From NCBI GenBank assembly GCA_944390995.1, contig CALXSA010000001.1:66540-130539 (forward strand): a stretch of 64,000 nt of DNA, given 5' to 3'. Under the pieces are notes generated by a model that made no database searches, was not told the DNA's origin, and was given only the letters and a program-made list of their open reading frames with translations. The DNA is from an uncultured Clostridia bacterium (lineage in GTDB: Bacteria > Bacillota_A > Clostridia > TANB77 > CAG-508). Each line of letters starts with the position of its first letter. Within the stretch, counting starts at the first letter, position 1. A program made the position numbers and the translations under genes. Positions 37,409 to 47,974 of this stretch are shown here, piece by piece.

Positions 37409-40400
37409 ATGAACAGGGTTAGCAGTAAAAGCAGAGTTTTTAGTAAAATAATTGCACTATTAGTAGTTTTTCTAGTACTGTTTTCTGAAGCGGGAATGGC
37501 TTTAAAGTATGGAGTTAGTTATGCAAGTAGTGGTGGCAATAATGGTAAGTATGTAGAGTTTGATGCTTACCTTATTGATAATGCACATGAAGCTACTTAC
37601 AAGATTGATTCTGATGAGGCAAAACTTTATATTAACCTTAGCTTAAAGGAAAATGGTTATTTGAAAAATGGAGCTATTTCATTCGAAAATGAGAATTTTG
37701 ATATAGTGAGTGAAAAAGTGCAGAATGAGAACATTGAGAAAATTGAGGGCAATGTTATAACTTTAAAACAAGTGAATAATGGAGCTTCTGTGAATTTAGA
37801 ACTTCCTATAAAAATTAAAAAGTCTGAACAGATTAATACAGATATGTTTGCTAAGGAATTTAATACAAAGCTCACAGGTACATTTGTAGATAGTGAGGCA
37901 GAGGAGAAGGAAGTGCAGAGCTCAGTAGAGAATAAACTAAATTGGACTGCTGATGCAAAGGCAAATACGACACTAAATATACAGAAATATGTACCATTTA
38001 ATAGTAACGAGAACTATGGTGTGCTTTTACAAATCAGAGCAAATACAAAAGTAGAGAATAATATATTGCCAGTAAAAAATACAAAACTAAAAGTGCAATC
38101 TCCTGAAATAAACGGACAAAAAGCAAGCGAGGTTAAAGCTACTGCTAATAGGACTACTGCTACAAATGGAAAAAATGATGGCTTAGAGTTTGGAGAGAAC
38201 AATTGGAAATATGACACAGAAACAGGTTTGGTAGAAATAACTGTAGAGAACCAAGCAAATGAAAAGGGCGAAGTTTCATGGGTTCAGGACGCAGATGATG
38301 AATACTTGATTTCATTTATATATGAAGGAAAAGAAATTTACGACTACATAGAAGAAAATGGTTTTAATACAAGTATAAAAGCTACTACTAATATTTCAGT
38401 ATATGCAAACAGTGAAATGAATTTAGAGGAGAATGTAGTAGAAGGCGAAATTAAGCTTGACCAAAAGGTTAGCGATATTGTGAATTTTGAAGTTATTTCT
38501 GAAGAAACAGAAATAAATAAGGGGCAGATTTATTCTAACTATGATGCTAAAGAGAAAAAAGAGATTGAATACAATTTAAAATATGTTGCAGATATAGGAT
38601 ATGCAGAAATATTAGACTACATACAGTTTGAGCAAAAAGACTATGATGAATTTCTAACAAAAGAAGGAGATAGGGCTTTAACAACAATTGGCGGTAACAA
38701 TTATACAAAGAATAAAACTATTAGAGTAAATGTTTCAATATTTAACAAATTACTTGGCGAAGATGGATACATCGAAGTGTTTGATGAAAATGATAAGAAA
38801 ATTGCTACAATTAATAAAGATACTAAAAAGGACAATGATACATATATCGTAGATTTATCAAAATTAAACAACAATAAATTAAAGATAAAAACAAGCAAAC
38901 CAATTATAGAGGGTAAGCTAAGCTTAGATATAACAAAGGTTATTAGTAGTAAAATAGATTACTCAAGAGACCAAATGGAGACATTTACTTCATTAAAGAG
39001 TTCATTAACTGGACAGACAGGACTAACAGAAATGGGTTCATCTGATGCAATTGCACTATCTGAGCCAACAACTAAAGCTGAAATTCTATTTAATTCAGAT
39101 GGCAAGGCTTTGGACTTATCTACAACAAAAACACATGATAACCTAGAGATGAGAATTGTTTTAGACACTTCTAGCAATTCAAATGCATTATATAAAAACC
39201 CAAGCTTTGAGGTTAAGTTCCCAAATGTAATTGAAAATGTAACTATTAATGATATTAAACTAGCGAATGAAAACAATTTGAAAATTGCAAACCAAACTGT
39301 AGAAAAAACAAAAGATGGAACAGTAGTACTAAAAATAGAGTTAGATGGAACGCAAACTGATTATAACATAGGAGATGCGTTAAAAGGTACAAACATAGTA
39401 ATAGGTTTCGGGCTAGAGCTAGACAAGCTAGCTACAAATTCTACAGAGCAAGTGGTAATGACATACACAAATGAAAATTCTGAAATATTTGAGCAGGCAA
39501 ATAGCGAGGGCAATGGAACAGCAAGCACTAATATGAATATTGTTGCTCCTGCTGGAGTTATCGTAGCTAGTGGAATGAGCGGATATTTAGAAGATGGAAA
39601 GGGCGAGGTTTATACACTAAAAAATGAGAAGACTGTTGAAGAACTAAGTATAAATGCTCCTGAAAAAACAGTTAGAATAACAAACGATATTGTTAATAAT
39701 TATGACAATAGCCTAGGAGAATTAAAAATATTAGGAACACTTCCTGTCAACGGAAATACAATTACAGACGGACAAGAACAATTGCAAAACAATATTGACA
39801 TTAGGCTTGCATCTGGAATAGAAATAAGCGATTATAACACGGCTGCAATAAAGATATATTATACAGAAAATGCAAATCCTTCGAATGACTTAAATAATGC
39901 AGCAAATGGTTGGACAGAAGTGCCAAATAATATGAATGCTGTTAAGTCATACATGATTGTAGTGAATGGAGAGTTTAAGCCAAGTACTCATTTGAACTTT
40001 GGATATGACATTACAGTTCCTGCAAACCTTGAGTTTAGTCAGTCAGCATACACAAGATATACAGCTTATTACAATAATTTGTCTAAGCTGGGTGTAGTGC
40101 CAGAAACAAAAGAAGCAGCAATAGTAGGTTTGGCTACAGGAGCTGGACCAAGCTTAAGTGTTAAGCTAGAGGCAAACAGAGAAGCGAACTCTGACTTACA
40201 AGCAGGTGGAATTGCTAAATTTACAGCGTTGGTAACAAATAATGGAGAGGCTGATGCAACAAATGTTAGATTAACAGTTCCAACTCCAGATGGTACAAAA
40301 GCAATTCAATATAATGATGCATATGATACATATGACACATTACAAGGAGATGAGCAAGTTTATACATTAGGAACTATTAAACCAGGAGAAACTGTTACAA

Positions 40401-42379
40401 AAGTGTATGAAATTCAAATGATGGGCGACATTGAGATGTTTGAAGAAGGCTATAGAAAAGAGATAACATATCAAGTTTCAGCAGTTTCAGACGAAGACAA
40501 CAACCCAGCAACATCGAATACTTATACGTTGTACAAGGTTAGAGGCGACTTGGAAATGGAAATGGTTGCTACCACTACAGAAGAAATAGGAATACAAAGA
40601 GGAGCGCAAATTAGGTTTAGAATATCAATAGAAAATATCAGCAATATAGACATAAGTAACTTGACAGTAAGTTCTACAATGCCTGATGGAGTAAAAATTC
40701 TAGAAGGACGTTTTGAAGAAGATCGACATATAACTGATGATGAAGTAAACATCAATGGAAATACAGTAGAAGGAATATACCCAAATCTTGTACAGGGAGA
40801 TAATGTGATATTTGAATTTATAATAGAAATCGAAGACTATGAAGGACAGCTAGATGTTACACTAGCCGGAGACGGAGATTCTATTGATACCAACTATTCA
40901 AATACAATGACATATAATGTAAATGCAATTGACCTTTCATTTGAGCAAACAAGTAGTTCTCCAGATTATGTGCAAGAGGGAGACGAGCTAAAATTCAGTT
41001 ACAGCATAAAAAATAATGGAAATTCAACAATACCATCATTGTACTTTACAAATGAGGTACCAGAGGGACTAAAATTTAAAGAAATGACAGAAGGGGTTAA
41101 AGGAGAAGAAAGTTCTACAACTTCAAATGGCGGTGCAAAAATAATAAAAACAACTATTTTACAGTTAAATCCGGGAGAGGAATACAACATTGATATTACA
41201 TTCACAGCAACTACATTGCCAAATGAAAATACAAGGCAGGTTGTAAATTATGGTGTTTTAAATGTAGTAAATAGATATGAGATGGAATCAAACAAAATTA
41301 CGAAATATGTTGAGTACGACCCTGGAATGCATGGAGAAGACCCGGCATATGGCAGATATGTAATAGCAGGTGTGGCTTGGAATGACCAAAATGCAAATGG
41401 ACAAAGAGATTTAGACGAGCAATTAATTCCAGACATAGAGGTTTTACTACTAGATAAAGCTACTAACCAAATTGTAAAAGATGCAGATACAAATGAGGAC
41501 AAGATAACCAAGACTGATGCAAATGGCGCATATAGGTTTGACAATTTGCAAGTAGGAGAATATGCTGTAGCATTCTTGTACGATACAGGAAGATACGAGA
41601 TAACAGAATATCAGAAAAAGGATGTAAACCAAACAATGAACTCTGACGCACTAGAGGTAGACCTAACATACAATGGACAGCTTAGAAAAGCCGGAATGAC
41701 AGATACAATTCAAGTAACAAGTGCAAATGTAAGAAATATTGATATTGGTTTGCTTGAGACAGAAAGGTTTGACCTAAGCTTAAGTAAAGAAGTAAGCAAA
41801 ATAACATTAACAACTCCAACAATAGGAACAAAAGAATATGTGCACAACAATAGTGTAGCAAAGGTGGAATTACTCGATAGAAATGTTGGAAATAGTACAA
41901 TGCTTGTAGAATATAAGATTACTGTTAAAAACGAAGGCGGAGTGCCAGGATATGCAACAACAATTGTAGATTATTTACCAGATGAATTTACTTTCAATTC
42001 AGAGTTAAATAAGGACTGGTACGAAGGCAACGATGGAAATATTTATACAAATTGTTTAGAAAACGAGGAAATACAACCAGGAGAGACAAGGGAAATTACA
42101 TTGCTAGTAAGTAAGAAGATTACAGAGAGTACAATAGGAATAATAAACAACACGGCAGAGATTTACGAGGCATATAACGAGCTTGGTTTAGAAGATGTAG
42201 ATTCAACACCAGGAAATGGTGTGGCAAATGAAGATGACATGGCATCATCAGATGTGGTTGTATCACTTGTAACAGGTAAGATTGTAACATACACAGCAAT
42301 TATTTGCACAGTACTTGGTATATTAACAATAGGTGTATATTTAATTAAAACTAGAGTATTAGATGTAAGGAAAAAGTAA
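37409..42379 (+). CDS. Giant surface protein B1 (paralogue of A1)
   Basis: A 1,656-residue secreted protein with the same layout as A1. The signal peptide (IIALLVVFLVLFSEAGMALK) is followed by KYVEFDAYLID, the counterpart of the A1 N-terminus (RNVEFNAYFND). Then come beta-rich repeats, DUF11 units, an SdrD-B-like domain near 1315-1440 (IAGVAWNDQNANGQRDLDEQ, GAYRFDNLQVGEYAVAF), a DUF11 unit (PGYATTIVDYLPDEF) and a C-terminal helix ending in KTRVLDVRKK. The start at 37409 is chosen because it begins the signal peptide. An AAAGGGG site lies about 13 nt upstream, further than usual, so the start is less sure. Identity with A1 is partial throughout, meaning an old duplication. B2 begins 13 nt later. 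Confidence 0.87.
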   Translation: MNRVSSKSRVFSKIIALLVVFLVLFSEAGMALKYGVSYASSGGNNGKYVEFDAYLIDNAHEATYKIDSDEAKLYINLSLKENGYLKNGAISFENENFDIVSEKVQNENIEKIEGNVITLKQVNNGASVNLELPIKIKKSEQINTDMFAKEFNTKLTGTFVDSEAEEKEVQSSVENKLNWTADAKANTTLNIQKYVPFNSNENYGVLLQIRANTKVENNILPVKNTKLKVQSPEINGQKASEVKATANRTTATNGKNDGLEFGENNWKYDTETGLVEITVENQANEKGEVSWVQDADDEYLISFIYEGKEIYDYIEENGFNTSIKATTNISVYANSEMNLEENVVEGEIKLDQKVSDIVNFEVISEETEINKGQIYSNYDAKEKKEIEYNLKYVADIGYAEILDYIQFEQKDYDEFLTKEGDRALTTIGGNNYTKNKTIRVNVSIFNKLLGEDGYIEVFDENDKKIATINKDTKKDNDTYIVDLSKLNNNKLKIKTSKPIIEGKLSLDITKVISSKIDYSRDQMETFTSLKSSLTGQTGLTEMGSSDAIALSEPTTKAEILFNSDGKALDLSTTKTHDNLEMRIVLDTSSNSNALYKNPSFEVKFPNVIENVTINDIKLANENNLKIANQTVEKTKDGTVVLKIELDGTQTDYNIGDALKGTNIVIGFGLELDKLATNSTEQVVMTYTNENSEIFEQANSEGNGTASTNMNIVAPAGVIVASGMSGYLEDGKGEVYTLKNEKTVEELSINAPEKTVRITNDIVNNYDNSLGELKILGTLPVNGNTITDGQEQLQNNIDIRLASGIEISDYNTAAIKIYYTENANPSNDLNNAANGWTEVPNNMNAVKSYMIVVNGEFKPSTHLNFGYDITVPANLEFSQSAYTRYTAYYNNLSKLGVVPETKEAAIVGLATGAGPSLSVKLEANREANSDLQAGGIAKFTALVTNNGEADATNVRLTVPTPDGTKAIQYNDAYDTYDTLQGDEQVYTLGTIKPGETVTKVYEIQMMGDIEMFEEGYRKEITYQVSAVSDEDNNPATSNTYTLYKVRGDLEMEMVATTTEEIGIQRGAQIRFRISIENISNIDISNLTVSSTMPDGVKILEGRFEEDRHITDDEVNINGNTVEGIYPNLVQGDNVIFEFIIEIEDYEGQLDVTLAGDGDSIDTNYSNTMTYNVNAIDLSFEQTSSSPDYVQEGDELKFSYSIKNNGNSTIPSLYFTNEVPEGLKFKEMTEGVKGEESSTTSNGGAKIIKTTILQLNPGEEYNIDITFTATTLPNENTRQVVNYGVLNVVNRYEMESNKITKYVEYDPGMHGEDPAYGRYVIAGVAWNDQNANGQRDLDEQLIPDIEVLLLDKATNQIVKDADTNEDKITKTDANGAYRFDNLQVGEYAVAFLYDTGRYEITEYQKKDVNQTMNSDALEVDLTYNGQLRKAGMTDTIQVTSANVRNIDIGLLETERFDLSLSKEVSKITLTTPTIGTKEYVHNNSVAKVELLDRNVGNSTMLVEYKITVKNEGGVPGYATTIVDYLPDEFTFNSELNKDWYEGNDGNIYTNCLENEEIQPGETREITLLVSKKITESTIGIINNTAEIYEAYNELGLEDVDSTPGNGVANEDDMASSDVVVSLVTGKIVTYTAIICTVLGILTIGVYLIKTRVLDVRKK

Positions 42380-42392
42380 AGGAGGGGTAAGT

Positions 42393-45300
42393 ATGAAGAA
42401 GAAACTTTTAATTTCGTTCAGTATTATACTAAGTGCATTTCTAATATGGCTAACCGTATATACTATATTTGCGATAAATAAAGAGCAGATAAATGTAGCA
42501 GCGACTTCATTAGAGAATAAAGTGTCTGCTTCGGGTGGAACTAGTGCACCAGAAGTACTTGCCTCATCCCATTATGGAGCAAGCAGCTGGGGAGATAGAT
42601 TTTTATCAATACCGGGCTTTGATGGAAATCCACTTGTGCATATAGAAACAAAAGGACATTTGATATACTGTATTAATAAAAACGGAGGACAGCTCATAAA
42701 TGCACCTACACCAGAGGAAATACAGGCTGAAGCAGATAGAATTAATGCAGGTTACCCAGTATATTCTTACTATAATAAATGTGCAAGATATGCTTATGAA
42801 GGACCTATTTCTATGACATATTGGGAACCAGAAGGGGGTAGTGAAAAAGTACTTCCGGACTTGGCATATATAATAACTTATCCGGGTGGTGAAGACCTAA
42901 AACAATATGCAATTTGGAGAAGGGATGGAGCTGCTAAGGGTGACGGAATATCACACAATACTAGAGGTACCGGAGATGGTTTGTTTGCCAATAAGGGACT
43001 TCTAAAACAAGCGGATGCTTTACTAAAAGAAGCAGATACATATGCAGAATATGGAGAAAAGCTCGAAGAAAATATTGCTAAGGATCCAAATAATGCTCTA
43101 GGACTAGAGAATACAACAGACCCAAGTGAGCTTGTGGTACTTAGTGAAAATTCAGAATATATTACAATTGGACCACTTTCAATGGACTACACAGACGGAA
43201 GGGCAGATGGAGTTACATTTGGGGGTATCCATGATATGTGGATAGAAGGCTACAATGTAAATGGCGAAAAGATAGTTGATAAAATAGAAATAGATAGCTT
43301 TATACTAGCCGATGAGGGCTCATCAAGTACAAATATAACAGGAGAAGAAATAGAGCCGGAGTATTTCGAACCAAATACTGCTGATAAAACATATGTTGAT
43401 GAAACAGAGCAATTATATCCTGAAAGTGGGCAAAAATTTTACTTGAAATTTAAAAATCCTAACTATGGAAATTCTGGAGATGTAAGTACTAGAGTGCATA
43501 AGGTAGGAATACAAGTAGAATTCCAATACATGATGGCAGAAGCAACTATAATTAGAATGTATGGAAAGCATGACCAAATATATTATGCAGCATGTGAACA
43601 CGAAGACTTAGGTGATGGTAACTACATTTGTACAATGACCAGAGTAAGGGTAGACCTTGCATCAAGAGCAGCGCAAGATGTTTTCGAAGCAATGGGATAC
43701 AGATATCTATATAAGCAAATAATTACTCTGATTGGTGAGTTGCCAGGCGAAGACGAGCCAGGTGGACCAGATGAACCAGGTGGACCAGATGACGGAATTG
43801 AAATTACAATGAAACTTGGCGGATATGTATGGGAAGATGGAAAACAAGGCAAAGAGACTCTAGCAGATGGAATGATTTCAGGCTCAATATCAGATGGAAT
43901 ATTTAGCATGGAAGCACCAGATAGAGCACTTCCAAACATTAAAGTAACACTATATGAAGTCGACCCAGGTTCAAATCAAGGAAAAGAAGCACAGCTAATG
44001 ACAACAGGTGAAGATGAAGAAATAATGCACAATATAAACCCAACAATAACAGACGAAAACGGATATTACCAGTTCAATGGCTTAGATATTTCTAAGAAAT
44101 ACTATGTGAAGTTTGAATACAATGGACAATACTACTTGCCAACAGATTACTTAGCAGGTGGTGGAAGCATTGAAAGCATGTATAATACAGATGCATGGTA
44201 TAAGACATCAAAAGCGCTTGAGGAGCAGTCATTTAGAGATAGCTTCGATGCGCAGTTTGCAGAGATAGGAGCATATCCAGAAAATTATGCATCATCAAAC
44301 GCACTAGGAGCAGGTTCAATGAATGCATCATTCAGCATGTTACAACTAATGGGATATGAACTAAATGAAAATGGCCAATATTCACAAAGTTCAGCACAGC
44401 TTATAGATGGTTGCCTATACGATTCAAGAGGCTTACAGACAGAAGAATGGGCTGAAGGAGCAATATCTCAGAGAATTAAACAGTATATCGAGTCAAACAA
44501 GAAATATCCTAGTGAGGATGAGCTAAAGTCTTTATACAAAGAGATTGCAGGCGGAGACCAAGAAACATTACAAAAACTACAATTCATCTGGGATTGCAAC
44601 ATATATGCGAATACAAGCCATGGCTCGGGCTCAGAATCAGAATATGACCTATATCCACCATTTGACAACATTGTAGTACATCAAATTACAGATTCACCAG
44701 GTAGTGATCCAAATGGAAATTACAAGCAAGTTTACGATGGATGGGTAGCAACAAATGATGTAAAAATGTCAGTAAGAGGTGGCAGCAGCGGAGAATTCAA
44801 ATCAGTTTATGATGGACAGTTCTACATAAACTTGGGTCTATGGAAAAGACATGAATTTGATATGGCGTTAATGAAGGACGTATACAAAGCAGCAGTTAAA
44901 ATAAATGGCAAGACACATGTATCTGATTATGCACAAAGAAATGTAAGAGAAGAAGCTGGACAAAATACTGCTAGCGGACAAGATAACAATTCGAGCTGGG
45001 ATATAAATGTAAGGTTGGAGCAAGGTTACTATGATAACCCAGCAACATATAACCGAGAGGTACGTAGTGGTGACTATGAATATGACAACGAGGCATTAAA
45101 TCATCCAGGACAAGAATTGGAAGTATATATAACATATGTAATAACTGTAAGAAATCAATCACAAAGTATTGAGGGAGTAATAACTGAAATAGTAGACTAC
45201 TATGACGAAGACTATATTTTAAAACCAAATCTATCTTGGATAATGTATGGCTTTGGTACTCCAGATGATGCTGCATATGAAGAAATGATGGAACAAGACC

Positions 45301-47669
45301 AAGACATAATAAATGATAATGGAAACTTCTTAGCAGGAAGTCTGGGAGACGATGCAGGAGCTAGTGACACAAGTATATATAGTTCTACCGGAAGCTTAAG
45401 CGGTTACAAGACTGCATATATAACAGGACTATCAGGACATCAATTGCAAAGTGGTGAAATGGCTAGTATCTACTTGACATTCCAAGTAGACAGAGGAGAA
45501 AATGGAGACAGACTAAAAATACAAAACACCAAAGATAATATAGCAGAAATAAACGGTTACCAAACATATTATAGAGATGGAACTTCACTTCCAAACGGAG
45601 TAAGCAAAGGCTCTGGAGATGTTGCAGGTTTAGTAGACAGAGACTCTAACCCAGGTAATGTTGACGAAGACTTAGCAGGAGTAAACTTAGAGGCAGGAAA
45701 CTATGAGCACTACTTTGAAGACGATACAGATAGAGCGCCAGGCTTAAGCATAACACTTAATGAAACAGCAAGACAGGCAAATGGTGTTGTATGGGAAGAT
45801 GATAGGACTGTAGATGTTGATGGTGCTATGATAGGAAATGGTATTAGAGACAATGGAGAAATAGGAATAGCAGGACTTACAGTACAATTAGTCGAGAAAA
45901 GAGAAGACGATGGTCAACAGAGCGAATATGTATGGTTCGAGACACAAACAGGAGCTGATGGAACATATACTTTCAGTGGTTTCATACCAGGCGACTATGT
46001 AATAAGGTTTAAATATGGAGACACAGATGCAACAGCAATGACAAGCAGTTATGGCGGTTCGAATGCAACCTCATACAATGGTCAAGACTTTAAGTCTACA
46101 CTATATCAAGTTGATGCAGATGGTAATGGACTACCACAAAATGCTGCAACAGACTTAGATGGAAGATATGCTGGCTATACAGACACTGCGGCCCAAAACG
46201 AGAGAAACAAATATAATGCAGAAAAAGGAAGTCCAAGAGATGATACATATGGATATGACATAGCAGCAGCAGATGCAGGAGCTAACTACTCAGATGCAAA
46301 AGATATTTGGTCGGTTGGCGATGATGACGGTATAGTTGTTAATACACGAGGCGGAGATAATGCACCATTTGCTGAAGACTCAGGCTACAGATTGCAAGGC
46401 AGAGAAACTGTAAATTCATATAGTGAAGGTGCAATGACAAACTATAAGGCAGAAGTTTTTGCATCACCATATACAGGAAGTTCAGAATACTTTGGAATGT
46501 TTAAAGAATGGACAGAAATGTCTGCCGAAACAGGTGTTATAGTTGCAGAAGTTGAGTACAATAAGCAACATAGCGGATTTGATGATGATGATGAAAACTA
46601 TGTGCTTGCAAATGTCGACTTTGGTTTAACAGAAAGACCAAAAGCACAGCTCGAAGTTGATAAGTCAATAGAGAACATTAACCTAACACTTGCTAACCAA
46701 ACAGTATTATTCGACATTGTAGGAAGAACTAACAACGCGTTGTGGCAAGACCACGAAGAATATGGCTTAGAAGAAGTGCTACAAAGTAGTAATGGTATGT
46801 ATAATAACTACTATGGAACAAACCACAGATATGCATTTAGGCAAGATGTTGATAGCCTAATAAGTACTACAGACAAAGGTTTAGTACAGCTTACAATGGA
46901 TGAGGAGTTAATGCATGGTGCAACAATAAGAATTACATATAAAGTAAAAATTACAAATGTTGGCGAGATAGACTACATAGACAGCGGAGACAGCAAAGAC
47001 TTCTACTACAGGGGAGAAAATACCAATACAGAGATTGTTACCACATCAGCAGACCAGATTATAGACTGTGTTCATAATAATATGCAGTTTGACGCATCAG
47101 ATGAAAAGAACAGCGATTGGAGCTTAATTAAGCAAGAAACAATAGAAAGCGAAGGACTTGTAAGACAAGACCTATGGGCTACATTTGATGACTTCAACAA
47201 TATTATAGAAACAAGCAGCTCTGGTGGACAGGCAGCAAAAGCATTAGTTCCATACAATGGAAGCAATGCAGAAGATAGCACAGAAGAAAAGACATTGATG
47301 TTATCACAATTGATAACACCAGAAAACACAGATGACGACTTAACCTACAACAATATGCTTGAAATTGTTAAAACAACAAACACAGCAGGAAGAAGAATGG
47401 CATTCTCAATAGTAGGAAACCAAAACCCACTAGATAACAACCCAGCAGAAGTTGATGCAAGTGCAGCAGAAAGAGTAATTATTTTACCACCATTTGGACA
47501 AAAACCAATTTACTATGTAATAGGTGGAATAGTTGGAATAATACTAATTGTGGGAATTGTACTTATAATAAGAAAAGTACTAAAGAATAAAAACGGCAAA
47601 GGACCAGACGGAGGCTCGGACAATGAAACTCAAAGCGGTGACACTTCAGCTGAGGATGATAACAAATAG
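42393..47669 (+). CDS. Giant surface protein B2 (paralogue of A2)
   Basis: A 1,758-residue protein with an N-terminal export signal (LLISFSIILSAFLIWLTVYT). Its middle part parallels A2 segment by segment: an SdrD-B-like unit at about 470-580 (GGYVWEDGKQGKET, TITDENGYYQFNGLD), a DUF11-like unit (RHEFDMALMKDVYKAAVKIN), a second SdrD-B-like unit at about 1128 (ANGVVWEDDRTVDVDG), then AQLEVDKSIENINLTLANQT. A membrane helix at about 1706-1728 precedes a short acidic tail that is much shorter than that of A2. GGTGGACCAGATGAACCAGG-type codon repeats encode a GPDEPGGPD linker near residue 455. It is co-transcribed with B1 (13-nt gap, AAAGGAGGGG site). Confidence 0.88.
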   Translation: MKKKLLISFSIILSAFLIWLTVYTIFAINKEQINVAATSLENKVSASGGTSAPEVLASSHYGASSWGDRFLSIPGFDGNPLVHIETKGHLIYCINKNGGQLINAPTPEEIQAEADRINAGYPVYSYYNKCARYAYEGPISMTYWEPEGGSEKVLPDLAYIITYPGGEDLKQYAIWRRDGAAKGDGISHNTRGTGDGLFANKGLLKQADALLKEADTYAEYGEKLEENIAKDPNNALGLENTTDPSELVVLSENSEYITIGPLSMDYTDGRADGVTFGGIHDMWIEGYNVNGEKIVDKIEIDSFILADEGSSSTNITGEEIEPEYFEPNTADKTYVDETEQLYPESGQKFYLKFKNPNYGNSGDVSTRVHKVGIQVEFQYMMAEATIIRMYGKHDQIYYAACEHEDLGDGNYICTMTRVRVDLASRAAQDVFEAMGYRYLYKQIITLIGELPGEDEPGGPDEPGGPDDGIEITMKLGGYVWEDGKQGKETLADGMISGSISDGIFSMEAPDRALPNIKVTLYEVDPGSNQGKEAQLMTTGEDEEIMHNINPTITDENGYYQFNGLDISKKYYVKFEYNGQYYLPTDYLAGGGSIESMYNTDAWYKTSKALEEQSFRDSFDAQFAEIGAYPENYASSNALGAGSMNASFSMLQLMGYELNENGQYSQSSAQLIDGCLYDSRGLQTEEWAEGAISQRIKQYIESNKKYPSEDELKSLYKEIAGGDQETLQKLQFIWDCNIYANTSHGSGSESEYDLYPPFDNIVVHQITDSPGSDPNGNYKQVYDGWVATNDVKMSVRGGSSGEFKSVYDGQFYINLGLWKRHEFDMALMKDVYKAAVKINGKTHVSDYAQRNVREEAGQNTASGQDNNSSWDINVRLEQGYYDNPATYNREVRSGDYEYDNEALNHPGQELEVYITYVITVRNQSQSIEGVITEIVDYYDEDYILKPNLSWIMYGFGTPDDAAYEEMMEQDQDIINDNGNFLAGSLGDDAGASDTSIYSSTGSLSGYKTAYITGLSGHQLQSGEMASIYLTFQVDRGENGDRLKIQNTKDNIAEINGYQTYYRDGTSLPNGVSKGSGDVAGLVDRDSNPGNVDEDLAGVNLEAGNYEHYFEDDTDRAPGLSITLNETARQANGVVWEDDRTVDVDGAMIGNGIRDNGEIGIAGLTVQLVEKREDDGQQSEYVWFETQTGADGTYTFSGFIPGDYVIRFKYGDTDATAMTSSYGGSNATSYNGQDFKSTLYQVDADGNGLPQNAATDLDGRYAGYTDTAAQNERNKYNAEKGSPRDDTYGYDIAAADAGANYSDAKDIWSVGDDDGIVVNTRGGDNAPFAEDSGYRLQGRETVNSYSEGAMTNYKAEVFASPYTGSSEYFGMFKEWTEMSAETGVIVAEVEYNKQHSGFDDDDENYVLANVDFGLTERPKAQLEVDKSIENINLTLANQTVLFDIVGRTNNALWQDHEEYGLEEVLQSSNGMYNNYYGTNHRYAFRQDVDSLISTTDKGLVQLTMDEELMHGATIRITYKVKITNVGEIDYIDSGDSKDFYYRGENTNTEIVTTSADQIIDCVHNNMQFDASDEKNSDWSLIKQETIESEGLVRQDLWATFDDFNNIIETSSSGGQAAKALVPYNGSNAEDSTEEKTLMLSQLITPENTDDDLTYNNMLEIVKTTNTAGRRMAFSIVGNQNPLDNNPAEVDASAAERVIILPPFGQKPIYYVIGGIVGIILIVGIVLIIRKVLKNKNGKGPDGGSDNETQSGDTSAEDDNK

Positions 47670-47688
47670 TAGCCGTAAAAAATAAAGC

Positions 47689-47720
47689 AAAAAGAGATAA
47701 CAAATGGGTTATCTCTTTTT
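47689..47720 (+). terminator. Rho-independent terminator of cassette B
   Basis: A 13-bp perfect stem (AAAAAGAGATAAC at 47689-47701, complement at 47708-47720) ending in TTTTT, 20 nt after the B2 stop. Confidence 0.92.
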
Positions 47721-47775
47721 GTATGTAAAAAATTTACCATAATGCAATGAGCAGGTAGTAGACATTGAACTTAAA

Positions 47776-47810
47776 CCAACATAAGGACTTCGTGAGAAGC
47801 CTTATGTTGG
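47776..47810. repeat. Short hairpin in the gap before the AAA-ATPase gene
   Basis: CCAACATAAGG at 47776-47786 pairs with CCTTATGTTGG at 47800-47810. The rest of the 305-nt gap up to 47974 shows only AT-rich sequence and a GGAAAGGAG site for the next gene. Confidence 0.5.
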
Positions 47811-47974
47811 TGGAGATAAAACAAGTAGGAGACATTCCCAAAATTTCATTTTGGCAATTCAACCAAAAGTATAGAAATATTCCATTTGCTATGATATAAT
47901 AATCGCGAAGTGAAAAAATAGCAGGAAGGTAAATTTGTATGCTTTAAAGCAGATTGGGAAAGGAGCGTGCTATT

